64,000 nt of DNA, from NCBI RefSeq assembly GCF_037975245.1, contig NC_092566.1:5830001-5894000 (forward strand), written 5' to 3'. The DNA is from Apostichopus japonicus (lineage: Eukaryota > Echinodermata > Holothuroidea > Aspidochirotida > Stichopodidae). A program made the translations under genes and the position numbers. The notes under the pieces were generated by a model. It did not search any database and had not been told where the DNA came from. It saw only the letters and a program-made list of their open reading frames with translations. Below are positions 1 to 11,639 of the stretch, piece after piece; within the stretch, counting starts at the first letter, position 1; each line of letters opens with the position of its first letter.

Positions 1-1262
1 TACGTGAGGACCCCCCTCACCACACCCCCCAGTCTTGCCCCACAGCGTATCGTCCAAGGCAGCCGTTTTCTTCAGTTTGTAATATGAGAGCCACAACATT
101 CAAGAGGATGAAAGATAAGCCTCACACATTTCCTTAATAAATATTCACTATCTTAATGATCAACTTGATAAGTTGACAACTCTGTGCACCAATCACTCAT
201 GATGTATATCATGTCTTAAATCTACCTTGTGAATTTGCAGCTTACATTCAATTGCTGTGTCCCTGTCCTGTTTGACGACATACTGCAGAGCAATCAATAT
301 TACTGCAAGGTCTGAACAATACATCTCTTATAATACATAACAATGGAAGACAGGAATACAATGATCAATGTCTTGAGAGGCTTTCATTTTCTTGGAAGGA
401 TATTGGTCCCATCAATATTGAAACGGTGAACATTGAGACAAGCAGAATGTTTCCTCACGATAGGTTATCTGTGCAACCGATGTGAATGCACCGCATTCGA
501 CATCTGTAGTTGTTTACAACTTTCCGATTTCTGACCCTGTGTCGCTAATAGACTCGACCAACAGTTCATTGGTTCGGAAAATGAATACAGGTATCAGAAT
601 GGGCGGAGCTCGGACACAACTCTAGTGCGTTGAATATAATCTAGTACTAATTCGAACAAATATCAGAAAATTGTGAGACTCAAAATATATCAGAAAAAAA
701 TCATATTCGTCATGTATTCCCCTACACAATTCTCATTAAAGTGTAATAAATGATAAAAATATACGCAGCATATACTATAATTAGATGTACAACGGCAAGC
801 GACTCCGCCCACTGCCGAGTTGATCTCATTAATATTCAGTACCATGACAGCTTTTTCTCGTCAGGTAGTGGGTAATTGACGTGAGGTCACAAGGTGATTG
901 ATTATTCATATCGTAGAAATCTTACGCAGAAATGGCATTTCTACAGGTGGACGTACTGTAGGTATTACGAAGTGCTAAGTACACAAGTAATACACGTCCG
1001 TGTCGCGGGCAACACGATAGGGAGTCACAAATTTAAAGGGACTAAACAGCGAATTGGCAAAGGAAAGATCGACTGATGGTCCTGAAGATGAAGGTCCAGA
1101 GGTCTACTGATGAATTCATCAATATTATGTTCATAGGTATAGTCTTGGAATAGCCTTAAGACCCAATCCGATACCAAAAATGTTTGAACCATTGTCTGGT
1201 AGTGGAAACCACATAATACTCATAACAATAATACACACTGTCATTCATCCCAAACTCCTCAC
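1..1262. other. non-coding; CpG-richer stretch 440-1080
   Basis: No convincing exon is seen. From about 440 to 1080 the sequence has more CpG than its surroundings. It includes an inverted CCAAT (ATTGG near 570), GC-box-like GGGCGGAG near 600 and CTCCGCCC near 805, and a TGACGTGAGGTCA stretch near 880. This could be a promoter or enhancer, but there is no transcript evidence and the call is weak. Confidence 0.2.
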
Positions 1263-1376
1263 CTGTTTCAGACAGTTCTCACTCCCACTGTATATGTTCA
1301 TTTCAACGTAATGGTAATGCATGGCTCTATCACAGACTTTGTACTTGTACAGCAGACTCCTATACCAATACCGGCA
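1263..1376. other. splice-flanked segment open on both strands (candidate exon)
   Basis: On the minus strand, 1359 down to 1263 is open. It is preceded by a ...GGTATAG acceptor and followed by a strong AACAG|GTGAGG donor, and encodes a helical-looking peptide containing YKYKVCDRAMHYHYVEM. On the plus strand, 1272-1376 is open for exactly 35 codons after a good polypyrimidine tract and CAG acceptor, ends at a GTATGA donor, and reads beta-rich (TVYVHFNVMVMHGSITDF). Only one, or neither, can be a real exon. The minus reading lies on the same strand as the CARD exon, 5.5 kb downstream of it. No domain is recognised in either. Confidence 0.3.
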
Positions 1377-2893
1377 GTATGAAAAATAGGATTATATGCC
1401 TAGTCACATTTCTAATATCAAGGACATAATCTTCTTAAACAATGTATCCTTTAGGTAACAGCATTATTTACCCAAATAAACTTGTTCATTCTGGAAATAA
1501 ACCTCAGAATGATAGATTTGGAATGAAGAGGACTACACACTGATGGGATCAGCAGAGGTGCAAAAATGTCACCAATTGTTGTAAGTTAGGTAGACTGGGG
1601 TGAAGATTAATCTAGGAGGTGAGAGGAGTGAGGTAAATCTCAAGTCTTGCAACTCCAATTTTCCAAATTTTAATGCTTTAGAAGTGAATGACTGGTATAT
1701 ATATTATCAGCAAGTTACTTTTCATATGTTGACGTTCATATTTTCAGTATACTGGTATATAGTGTCAGTATAATTAGACTGGTTTTACTGTTATTGACAT
1801 ATTACTCATACCGCCATGACTAATTTCACACCTCAATATTAACAATTAACTGTGCAATAAGCGTGCAAAAACATACATATGCCTGTACTGAGCCTCAGTG
1901 ACGCTATGGTTTTTGTCAGTTCAAAAGTTAACCAACACAATTTTACTATATAAAACATGTTGCTTTGCTTTCATGCTGTGGATAGGAATTGAAAGGAATG
2001 ATATGAAAAAAGACTTTTATAACCCAACATACAGGCGAAATAATTGAATGACAAAACTAGAGAAAAAGAACAGGTCTATGAATCAATAGAAAATTGCCAT
2101 TCTGGTTTCATATAAACAGGAAGCACAGGTTTACACATTTCCATGTGTATGTTACAGAAAAATGCTGGTTTTCAACATTAATCTTACAAACAGTGGCACG
2201 TATTAGTTCCATAACATATTTGAGTGTTAACTACTGATAGTGATCGGGCAGTATACATGTATTTAATTGTTTGGTAATTACCACTGGACCTTACTGAAAA
2301 TCATTGAAAGACTCTCCACTTACTGTATATCACACTGTAACAACATTTAACACATCAGTAAAACTCTAACTATCATTGGATGTTGGAATCCAAGGTCAAC
2401 ACACTACTTTGAGGCAAAGTGTCAGAGGGTGATTAAAGTTCATTGAACTCAAAAACTTGTCATTGTTTACATTGTCACTCTTTTCAAATAATAAGTGCCT
2501 TCTTTTTTTGTGTGTAAAGATTGGACCTGAGAATCTGCTGCAACTCTATAGAACTTTGCAAAAAACTGTAGGTTTACTGCACATGTATGTAGAATTGGTT
2601 GCTATTGGAAGCTTAGGCCACACTACAATTAAATACAGCTCTGTACAGCATCTCTGCCTGAAGCAAGTATTGTACCATTTAAAGCATTAACTACCACTTC
2701 ACATTGGTTAGAGATCTGACCGAACACAACACAGCATGAGTGGAGTCCACTGAGTGCCACATATGTACAACAGTACTTCTCTGTTTCCAGGATGTAGGGG
2801 TCAAACAGAGGACATATCTTCTTCCATAGTTACCCTCCCCCTTACATGTAACAGTCCAACATCCAACCACAGCCTGGTTGACCTCACCTACAG
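1377..2893. other. no gene recognised
   Basis: AT-rich sequence with no repeat family or domain I recognise. The short open frame at 2457-2690 looks like chance. Confidence 0.4.
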
Positions 2894-3010
2894 GTACAAA
2901 GATTCTAATAATCTGATAATACAAAGATTTACGGAATGGGTAGGCCAAAGTATTGAAGATCCTTTAAGACATTATTCAGCACACAGCCGCCTCCTCTCCA
3001 AAAGATTGTG
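2894..3010 (+). CDS. candidate internal exon, unknown protein
   Basis: A good acceptor (pyrimidine-rich CCTCACCTACAG) precedes a segment that stays open to a GTG|GTGAGA donor at 3011. It translates to about 38 residues of charged, helical character (for example FTEWVGQSIEDPLRHYSAHS). Entry phase is 2 and exit phase is 2. The antisense frame over part of it is also open, which lowers the weight of the open frame. No family is recognised and no partner exon is established. Confidence 0.28.
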
Positions 3011-3557
3011 GTGAGAAAATCCCCATCAGTGATAAATTAGTTTGGTTTCTTCTTGATGAATTTCAAAACAAAAACATTTGCAGGCTTTGTTTTTGGAGAC
3101 ACATTAGGTTGAGATTATTAGTGTGAAGGGACACTCACTAGTTCAGGGGTGATATATATATACTCTGTTTAATTGCTGTTTTAGAATCCATGTTGTTTAA
3201 TTAGAAGATGATACAATCTTTTGACAAGAGGTATAAGATGATTTCAAATGTATAGAAGTTCAAAAGCTGTGTATAATAACAATAGTGGAAGAGGATATTC
3301 TGCCATCACTGAACTGTGCATTTTTAACTGCATATTTAACTTAACATAATTTAGACGATATTATAGCTATCCAATAGTGTTAAATCGTTTTTCAAGCTAT
3401 AGGCAATTTTTTGGTTTTCTTGCAACACTGATGACACAGGTGTATCGCCAACATGTATAATCTTGTTTAAAGAAATAATCTGTTGTACTTTGTAGTCAAA
3501 TGTAAATGCTACATTTAAAAGATATTTGTCTTCCAGTACGTTCAAACTTAGGGAAGC
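3011..3557. other. no gene recognised
   Basis: AT-rich spacer. A 64-codon minus-strand open frame (3351-3545) shows no recognisable motif. Confidence 0.4.
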
Positions 3558-4988
3558 CTCGCAAATCTAACCGCCATGTCCGGGCCGGTGGATTTTTCCG
3601 CGACTATAATGAGCACAGCCACAAGCAGATAATGAGTCACACTTGAGTGCACACTCTCTCCAAACCACCCTCCACGCTATACAGTTACATTCACAGCCGC
3701 GGTCAAGTTTTTACTAAGCCGATTTGAACACAATAGTGAGTTGAACAAAACATCATAGCTAAGTCTCAAGGTATTCAAACGTTTAAAAAAGATAGTGTGT
3801 TTATACGCAGTATTTTATCCTACTACAGAAGCAAAACTTCTGTGAATAATAAGTAAGGAAATGTGAATTTACACTGCAGGAATCTAAATTGCTATCTTTC
3901 TTATTTTCCCAGTCGGCCAAGTAGGAACAAAAACTTTCGTTGCCTTTTTGCAAGGACAAGTTTCCTGAATTTTTAAGATTTAAAAATCTAAAAAACTGAA
4001 ATCACAATCTCACTTCTTGTACACGTGCACATAAAGCGTGAACCAGAGCCTAACATACGGGAAGACTTTAGAATAATCCTACTAAGTTGTATAGAACAGG
4101 ACCTAAACTACCTAGCTAGGTGAAAAAAAATCGGTTGACTGTAGGGAATATTTTTCGCACTCCAGCGAAGCTGTACTTTTTTTTAGCCAGCTAGATCGTA
4201 GACATCATGAGGATTGAACAAATGACGATAATTTCTTGTGAAAGAAATTTGAAATAAATGTGGAAAAAATGCGATTATCCTTTCTCCATTTTAAGTGTAA
4301 ATGTTATTCTAGCATTCCATGGTTAAGAAAGTTGAAAGAAATAAAGTTTATCAACTTCATTTACTGACTTTTGAACTTCGTAAAAAAAAAACGTCCTTTA
4401 CAACTCTGAAAATCAGTAGAGAAATTAGCAATTGTGTACGAACAGTAAGTTGCTACACCTTTCAAATTTTACGAAAGATCAAGCAAAATACTTTCAAAAA
4501 ATTCACGCGAAACTGGCATATCATGCTAAATGCAACTAATGTCATGTAGACAAGGATCTAGTACACCCATTTATGAATAAACCATACGACCACATCTGGC
4601 GGGGGGAAAAGAAAGTATTTTCTAGAATTTCCACCAAAAAAAAGGAAAAATTAATATCCTACCATAGTTAAGTGTATAGTAAATAGCCTAACCACTTCGC
4701 CGGTTACGGATCTCACGTAACAACAAAAACACAACTAATTGTATTTTGCGAAGTTGACGTTTTCTACAAGGACATGGAAACAATATTTAGCATTCAGTTA
4801 ATCATGCCAAATGGCCTAAAACATGGGATTAAAAGGTTTACTTTCATAAAGATAGCCATACTGTAGCTATTGGGGCCTTGATATCGTGCTATGTCTGTAT
4901 GGTATAGACTGTGCCTCGAGTGTATCATGGGGAATAGATTGTTTTGTTCATGCGGAGGAGTCGGTTGGCTTGAGGTGTGTTTACTTAC

Positions 4989-5070
4989 CTTAATGTTATG
5001 GGGATATATACTTTTCTTGAACGTCTAAGATAATATTTCGCATAACTTTCCCGATCCTTTACTGACTTAC
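4989..5070 (-). CDS. weak candidate exon, unknown protein
   Basis: An open 82-base stretch on the minus strand ends at an excellent donor (ATTAAG|GTAAGTAAA at 4989/4988). Its acceptor (...AATTAATTAG) is poor. It needs one base from the preceding exon and leaves two. This fits the exit phase of the CARD exon (one base) and the entry phase of the minus-strand segment at 1263-1359. The phase match could be chance, and the stretch lies inside the 3558-6678 inverted-repeat segment, so it is speculative. Confidence 0.15.
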
Positions 5071-5534
5071 CTAATTAATTCTAGAGTGGAGCCAAAATAG
5101 TTTACTCCATGAAAAGTTTTTTGGAAACGTGCCAAAAATGTTAACAAACAGGTGTTAGACAGGGGGGTTGTTTGGCAAGGTACCTGGAAAAATTCGCAGC
5201 CCATGTACAGTATGCCTACCATGATATTTAAGTAGGGGTAAACACTTCAGTTGTAAACTGATGTACGTATAGTACACGCTGTTCATTGTAAGGCAGTCTC
5301 GAAACGGGGCTTTGCCTAACGTAGTTTGTTTCATAATATCGACAGTTTTGTAAGTTAAACTTTTAAAGATTGTAAGACAGATTAAATCTCTTTTCATTTT
5401 ATCACATAATATAGCAACTCTCACTTGTCATTTTCAAATTTTCATCAGTTTCATGACAATTTAAATTCAAAATGTTGTCAGTATTTTGAATCCTCAACTG
5501 CGAATTTTTTATCGCCAGACACGCAAAAATACTA

Positions 5535-5645
5535 AAAATTTCCGGGGCCTTTGCCCCCTGGACCCCACACAAGGGGGTTCCACCCCTTGACCCCACCGGG
5601 GCCCTAAGGCGGGCCCCTGGACCCACGCCATTATGCTCGCACGCA
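5535..5645. repeat. GC-rich palindromic block
   Basis: About 110 bases are strikingly GC-rich in an AT-rich setting, with repeated GGGGCC/GGCCCC and CCCCTGGACCC words that can fold back on each other. It causes the proline/glycine-rich open frame at 5402-5701 on the minus strand, which I do not regard as a gene. It probably belongs to a dispersed repeat. Confidence 0.5.
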
Positions 5646-5694
5646 ACAGGGGTTGGTGGGAAATCGGCAGTTGTTTTTCGCAAACACACTAAAA

Positions 5695-5790
5695 ACAACA
5701 AGGATAAATTATCGTATAATTATCGAAATATCACGATAATCTTTGAACTATTTATCGTGACGTTAAAAAGCAAATATCGCCCAACCCTAG
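5695..5790. repeat. putative end of a DNA element (TATCG-rich)
   Basis: The stretch contains several ATCG/CGAT inverted words (ATTATCG, TATCGAAATATCACGATAAT, TTATCGTGA). It ends with ATATCGCCCAACCCTAG, whose reverse complement begins CTAGGGTTGGGCGATAT. That resembles termini seen in many animal MITEs. No matching opposite end was located. Confidence 0.3.
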
Positions 5791-6818
5791 TAGGCTGTAT
5801 GTTTCTGGAAAATTTTGTCGAGTAGCCTACACATGTCATTATCAAACCGGGGTTGAGCTATACAGCAGCTTGAAGCTTCTCTGCTTGAAACAATGAATAC
5901 AATGTGGAGAAATAAACTGAAACTGTATCACAAATTAGCTTGCATTAAAATTTTCACCGAATAGTAACTTATATCTCTAACCACATGGCAGCCTAACACA
6001 CTAAGTCAATGGGAAAATCAAGCCTAAACCATCTGTTTATTCGTTGAATTTGTGTCGCAGTTAGCTTCAGCGATCAACGTTACGGTCGATGTTCTCTCTT
6101 TAACATACATATGTGGCATAGCTTAACTATTGTTTTGCTTAAATTCTGGTTTGTCAATATGGGTTTTCTGAAGTTCTTGGGGGCATTGATTTTATGCAAT
6201 GGCTGATTCAGTTTTTAATTCATAGTTACGTACCACTCGTTGAACAAGGCTCATAATGTATAGGCCCAGGTAAAGGCTGCTTTTATCGAACTTTCGAGTA
6301 GCGGAGTTTCACAATTGTTCATAAGAGACCCAAGAAATTTTATTTGTGAGGTTTGATAACGTGGAAGATTTGCAAGAATTATATAAAGTACTGAATCTCG
6401 GACATTTGGTAGTGGCAGATTTTAGTGTATAAGTCACTTTGCAACATAAACTACCGCTCCATTGACTGTCAAAACCTCAAAAGTTAATCCGGTCACATGG
6501 TCAAGTTTGCTTATTGTTTGTGAAGAATAACCAGCCTTGTGTTGTCAGGACGCTGTGCTCATTACTCCGGCTGGCAACCAGCTTGTGTGCATTCAACCAT
6601 GGGACCAATATGCACATGCATAATGAGCAAGGGGTGCAAGATTTCCGCCAGCCCGGAACCGGCGGTTAGATTTGCGAGTCACACATGAATATGACAGTAT
6701 TAAAGTTAGGGACTACAGCTATAGATGTAAATAACGCACACTTAGGCCGTGAATCGGTTGAATTTATCATGCCAAGACATTCAATCCATGTTACCATCAA
6801 ATTTCAATGCATTCTCAC

Positions 6819-7185
6819 CTTCATGTGCCATCTGCAGGGTTGTTGAGCTGCCTAGAAACATAATGGTCAAGAGATGAGGGTATGTGGTCTCCAGGGCCAG
6901 GCAGAGAGACTCAAAGGCCATACTTCCCTTGTTTGGCAACATGTCCAACAGACATTCAACTCTGTCCTGCGGAGATGGCAGCATTTCCAACATATTGGTC
7001 TCTGTATGGGAGAGAACCTTTGTGTTGACCAACATTGGATAGAGCCTGTCCACTTCCACGGACTGGACAAATTTTGGCCGGTACTGTCGCAGGAGATTAG
7101 AGTGACGTTCCTCCATCCTACTTCTCCTACCTTTGCAGTTTTAGAGTTTAAATAATTTCATGATACCTCTGATCAATCACCTCTC
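6819..7185 (-). CDS. first coding exon of a CARD-domain protein
   Basis: A likely adaptor or initiator-type protein acting through CARD-CARD contacts in apoptosis or innate-immune signalling. The minus-strand exon starts after a strong acceptor (TTTTAATTTTCAG, exon from 7185). It has about 70 bases of 5' leader, an ATG at 7114-7116, 99 codons, and a consensus donor GAAG|GTGAGA at 6819/6818. Residues 4-84 follow the CARD pattern: an N-terminal helix (NLLRQYRPKFVQSVEVDRLY), the 'kVLS..E' turn at 34-39, then LLDMLPNKGSMAFESLCLAL at 56-75. That last segment is close to the 'LLD.LP.rG..AF..f...L' signature of CRADD, caspase-2/-9 and CARD9-type proteins. Read past the donor, the frame meets a stop at codon 112, so splicing is expected. 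Downstream exons, and therefore the protein class (caspase, CRADD-like, CARD9-like), were not identified. The acceptor before the ATG implies an upstream non-coding exon. Confidence 0.72.
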
Positions 7186-9998
7186 CTGAAAATTAAAAAA
7201 AAGGCGACAAGTCAAGGATTCTATCTTTACAGCAATATACGCTAAACTCATTTCTACTGGCCAAAACTCTTGTCAAGATTTCAAATTTACTTTTTCTTTT
7301 CTTTTCTGGTTAATTTATTTACTAATTTATGAAGTACAATGTACAATTGGTACTTTAGCCTTCGAAATAGACCAAATGTTTCATAATCAAAAAGGAACAA
7401 ATGGACCCTTCATATGTAGCTGAAACCCATCCATAATACTTGCCATGTGTAACCTTTCTTCTAAATGACTTCTGCGGCTTGCACAAGCAGACTTGAATGT
7501 GCTTTAACAAAAACACATTAATGATAAAATAAAAAGACTGAGATCATTATTAACAAAGATTTTATATGAAAATGGACCAACTAGGGAACTAATTTGGAAA
7601 TGGATATTAATTCTATTCATGAATCTGTGGATAAAAGATAGAACCAGAGAGTCAATAAGTTTAGTGATTCCAGCGAACTCCCCAAAGCGTCGGAATCCAA
7701 AAAGGACATGACCTCATAATTAGTAAGGAAGGAGCTTCAAATTTGTGCATATTTAGAGACATAGGACAAGAAAAAAAATCTGAGTGTATTAAATCCATCA
7801 TCACAACCCTCTTCTTCTGAATCTTTTCCTCCAATGATACACAAAGCGTGTAAACTTTTGGATGACAACATGTTCAAAACCATATGGAGTCACTAATTAA
7901 TTGACATTTAGTAAAGTCTGCAATTGAGTAATAAACTCTAGTCGGTGTATTAGGTTGATCAAGTTATTTTGACACATAACCATAAGGTAAATTACAGATG
8001 AAATGAGAAAAAAAACTGAGCTTTTTAAGTATTTTGCATGATATCTTGAGAGTTGTAGTGACAACCTATAGCTGAATACACATAACCCCTTTCTTTGCCT
8101 GATACAAGCTCACATGACCAGTCTGATAAAACTTGAAAGTGGACTGCATTACCAGTGAACACACAATAGTAATTTGATACCGAGTGAACCAGGGACAAGC
8201 ATCAGAACAAAACCAACTGTAGCAACTACTGAGTGTTATTGTTTCTCTATAGTAAAGTGTGTTCAAGTACACTTACAGTAGTCTATACTTTTAGGGGTTG
8301 CTTGTAACTCTCAATTATACTTGCTCATTTGTGCACTGTTCTATAGTCGATTGATCTTTCAAGGACTGCATCTGTTTTGTTTCTCAACACAATCATTATT
8401 CTTCTCTATGAATGATCGAGTTGCGGGAGGCAACAAATAGGTAAACCTGTATGATTGAATAGTCTATGAAAACTGTGCAAAAAACCATAAATTAGTAGTC
8501 TTTCCAATTTATCTGTTCTCTTTTTTTCTCCTTTCTAGAAAAGCAAATTCACAAAAACTTGATTAGCCATGAACCCTTGCACTTTCTCAACAAATTATTG
8601 TGATTGCATCAAGGGAACTATAGGGCAGGTTGGGCATTAATTAAGGTAAGGACCCATTTCTCAGAGTTGATTATCTGGTTTCCAATTTTGCAATATAAGG
8701 TAAACTACATGGCACTCAATGCTTGCTTACCGCTATACGCCTGCTTTGCAGTAAACCACATGATTTCCCTGTCATGAAGCCATGCAAACTCATATACCAA
8801 TCACTGCATGACTCATGGGTCTAGTGTTGGCAAAATGTCGGTCTTTACTTTTATGGTTATAAGGTAAAAGATTTCTTGTAATTCTAACAAAGAACTTGAT
8901 ATTGAACAATGCTGTTAACAGATGATTAATTGCTGACAAACCCAAACTTACTGAGTTGGGCAATTTTTACGATCACCAATAACTTACCTGTCTCCAATTG
9001 CCAAGTTAACTTTCCATTCTAATGAGGTACACATTGCTGTATGTATATAATGTGTATCAATAGTAGCTCAATGCAGTGAGAAACTGCAGCCACTGGTATA
9101 GATATTCAAGCACTTGGTTTAGTGTGTGAAGTGAAGAAAACAAAAACGGGATGATCACACACAGTAATGCTACAGCCCCTCCTGTGTCCCACTTTAGACA
9201 TGGAGCCTTATATGGATTATACCCAAACTAGAGGGATATTTTTAAGGACAAGCTGCATGTATCTAGTCTAATGAACAATCTTCAAATTTAAAGTAACATT
9301 GAAACATTAACATTTAAACATTTACACAGTAACATTCACCTATCCAAATCATTAAGATAATTAAAACACAATTCAACAAAAGACTGATTTTAATATACAA
9401 ATAGAATACATGTCTGGTATGCATGTTTGTCTTTGTTTCTCGAACGTTGTTGCACAGACTTGTTGTATGCAACACATTGATTCTGAAAAACACCTTGTAA
9501 CTGCTTGTTTTATCATAACATCTCTACTTCAAGTTCAATCTAGTCTATAGATGTTAATGATTGCTTTAAAATGTTGCCATCATAGTTCCATAGTTATAGA
9601 TAGTGTGTACACAGGGTTGTGCCAGAGGAGATAATAGCTTTTAACAGGAATCATACACTTTTGTGCAACACAAGGCCAAAATGGGTGTCAGGTAGCACAC
9701 CAATTATTTGCCAAGAGTCTCCACAATCATGTTAAAATTTGCATTAATAGTATATACCTCTAGAAATGGCTCCAAAGTAGCAATGTGTTTCTATGAATGC
9801 TACTTTGTCATATTTTTTGCATAGATACATTAAATGTTGTTCACAGCATCTTATCTATTATAGAGAATGACAATCTGCGATCAACCATGAGATGATAAGA
9901 ACTGTGTGAATATGTCCCATTGTAATGTCACCAAAAGAACTGAAAAATTATGTGTGTGCTATGCTTGGCTTGTAAACACTTTAATTAAATACGTATAG
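7186..9998. other. intron or intergenic DNA, no gene recognised
   Basis: AT-rich and without recognisable repeats. A small minus-strand segment near 8989-9019 has an acceptor (TACCTCATTAG) and a good donor (GACAG|GTAAGTT). It could be a 5' non-coding exon of the CARD gene, but this is only a possibility. Confidence 0.35.
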
Positions 9999-10670
9999 TG
10001 GTTCAACTGCATACTTAATGTGAAGATGCAATGCAAACTTAATGTGTGGATGCAATGCATACTTGATGTGTGGATGCAATGCATACTTGATGTGTCGATG
10101 CAATGCATGTACTGTACTTGATGTGTCGATGCAATGCATGTACTTGATGTGTGGATGCAATGCATACTTGATGTGTCGATGCAATGCATGTACTGTACTT
10201 GATGTGTCGATGCAATGCATGTACTTGATGTGTGGATGCAATGCATGTACTTGATGTGTGGATGCAATGCATACTTGATGTGTCGATGCAATGCATGTAC
10301 TGTACTTGATGTGTGGATGCAATGCATACTTGATGTGTGGATGCAATGTAATAAAGTTGCTGCTCAAAGTTGCAGGAAGGTACTGTATAGGCTTAAAACT
10401 TGTGCATCCTTAGCCATGTATAGCATATACCTAGTACTAGAGGAGCAATGCAAACTTAATGTGTGGATGCAATGCATACTTGATGTGTCGATGCAATGCA
10501 TGTACTGTACAGTTTGATGTGTGGATGCAATGCATACTTGATGTGTGGATGCAATGTAATTAAGTAGCTGCTCAAAGTTGCAGGAAGGTACTGTATAGGC
10601 TTACGACTTGTGCATCCTTAGCCATGTATAGTATATACCTACAGTAGTACTAGAGGAGCAGAATGTTACC
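9999..10670. repeat. 24-31-bp minisatellite with higher-order duplication
   Basis: Units share the core TTGATGTGTGGATGCAATGC, with a G/C variant (GTGTGGATG or GTGTCGATG). Three spacer forms occur between cores: ATACTTG (24-bp unit), ATGTACTTG (26 bp) and ATGTACTGTACTTG (31 bp). The main array is 9999-10350. A non-repetitive stretch of about 100 bases (10350-10445, containing GCTGCTCAAAGTTGCAGGAA) and a short second array follow. The same unique stretch then recurs at 10560-10665, so array plus flank was duplicated as a unit. The array is open in several frames on both strands (up to 128 codons, minus); these are artefacts of repeat length. Confidence 0.9.
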
Positions 10671-10858
10671 TTCGTAGGTATTTTGGCCGATGTTCTTTTG
10701 AATTGTTTTATACACTACAGTAGGCCTAGCTGCTTATTAATGATTCTGCGACATGTTTTACTTTGTTCATCATGCGACAACATGCTTTTCGACCATAGAT
10801 TTCAATGCACAAAAGATCGCATTTGCCTAAGCTATACTCTCACAGAATCCAATCACAG

Positions 10859-10986
10859 GATGTATGTCTCAAACATTTCCTTTTGCCACTGGCGAGGAAT
10901 CACCCAGAATGCCAGCAGGCTTTGTGCCTTCTTGCCATCAAATGTTCAACTCATCTACTTGATGATGATGATGCAGAGCAAATTGG
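10859..10986 (+). CDS. candidate internal exon, helical-repeat-like peptide
   Basis: After an AATCACAG acceptor the frame reads about 42 residues, beginning DVCLKHFLLPLARNHPECQQ and continuing through an acidic LLDDDDAEQI. It closes at a TTGG|GTAAAA donor. The leucine spacing and charge pattern resemble one HEAT/ARM-type helical repeat. A second plus frame is also open here (10683-11012), so it is not unique. No gene can be named. Confidence 0.3.
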
Positions 10987-11639
10987 GTAAAATTCATTCA
11001 AGAATTAAATGAGAATGATAAGATCACAGATTTTAAACTCCCTAACCATGCCATTCAAATATAAACTTGTGGGGCATCAACCAATTAAGTCATTGATAAG
11101 GCTTTTATAAAACAAATTTAATGCCAAAATGTTTTAATATCCCCAGACAACAGTCTTCCTACCTTATGCTGAATACTGGTATATAGATACCGCACACAAC
11201 ATAGACACTTTAAAAGTTGTCATTAATGAATGGCAGTTATGGGTTGTTTATATTCACTATGAAATATTTTGCAGAACTTACTTCCAAATCCAAAATCATC
11301 TAATACAAATCATAGGGATAAGACCAATTTTGAGACCATTTGAGACAACCTGTTGACTGCTTGATGCTCAGAGGGTGTGAACTGATGAGTGTCACGTGTG
11401 TTTATATGATCTGTAAGTCACCCAACTCAGGAGTAGCAACTCTCTAAAACAGAATTTTCTGACTGATTGTTTGCATTGTTCAAGATTATTACAAACCTAG
11501 ACTGTATTCAGCCACGGCTTCACAAACAAGACCGAGCTGAAGTTGACCAACCAGTCACCAAAAGTAACTCACAATAATCAAGTCACAGTAAGACATCACC
11601 TTTACCAAGCATGAGTTTAATCCAAGCTTTATGTCTGCA

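Larger units (their letters stand above)
3558..6678. mobile_element. 3.1-kb segment bounded by inverted repeats
   Basis: The first 18 bases (CTCGCAAATCTAACCGCC, 3558-3575) recur as an exact reverse complement at 6661-6678. Similarity continues imperfectly inward for about 20 more bases (CCGGGCCGG against CCGGGCTGG on the reverse strand). This is the layout of a non-autonomous DNA transposon. No transposase ORF is visible and I see no clear target-site duplication. The alternative is two independent copies of a short repeat in opposite orientation. The interior carries a GC-rich block at 5535-5645 and another element end near 5700-5790. The CARD exon begins about 140 bp beyond the right arm. 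Confidence 0.4.

Noticed and set aside
5402-5701. 99-codon minus-strand frame rich in Pro/Gly/Ala
   Set aside because: It results from the GC-rich palindromic repeat.
9959-10517. Overlapping open frames of 70-128 codons on both strands
   Set aside because: They are produced by a minisatellite whose common unit (24 bp) is a multiple of three. The peptides are simple repeats with no start context or splice support.
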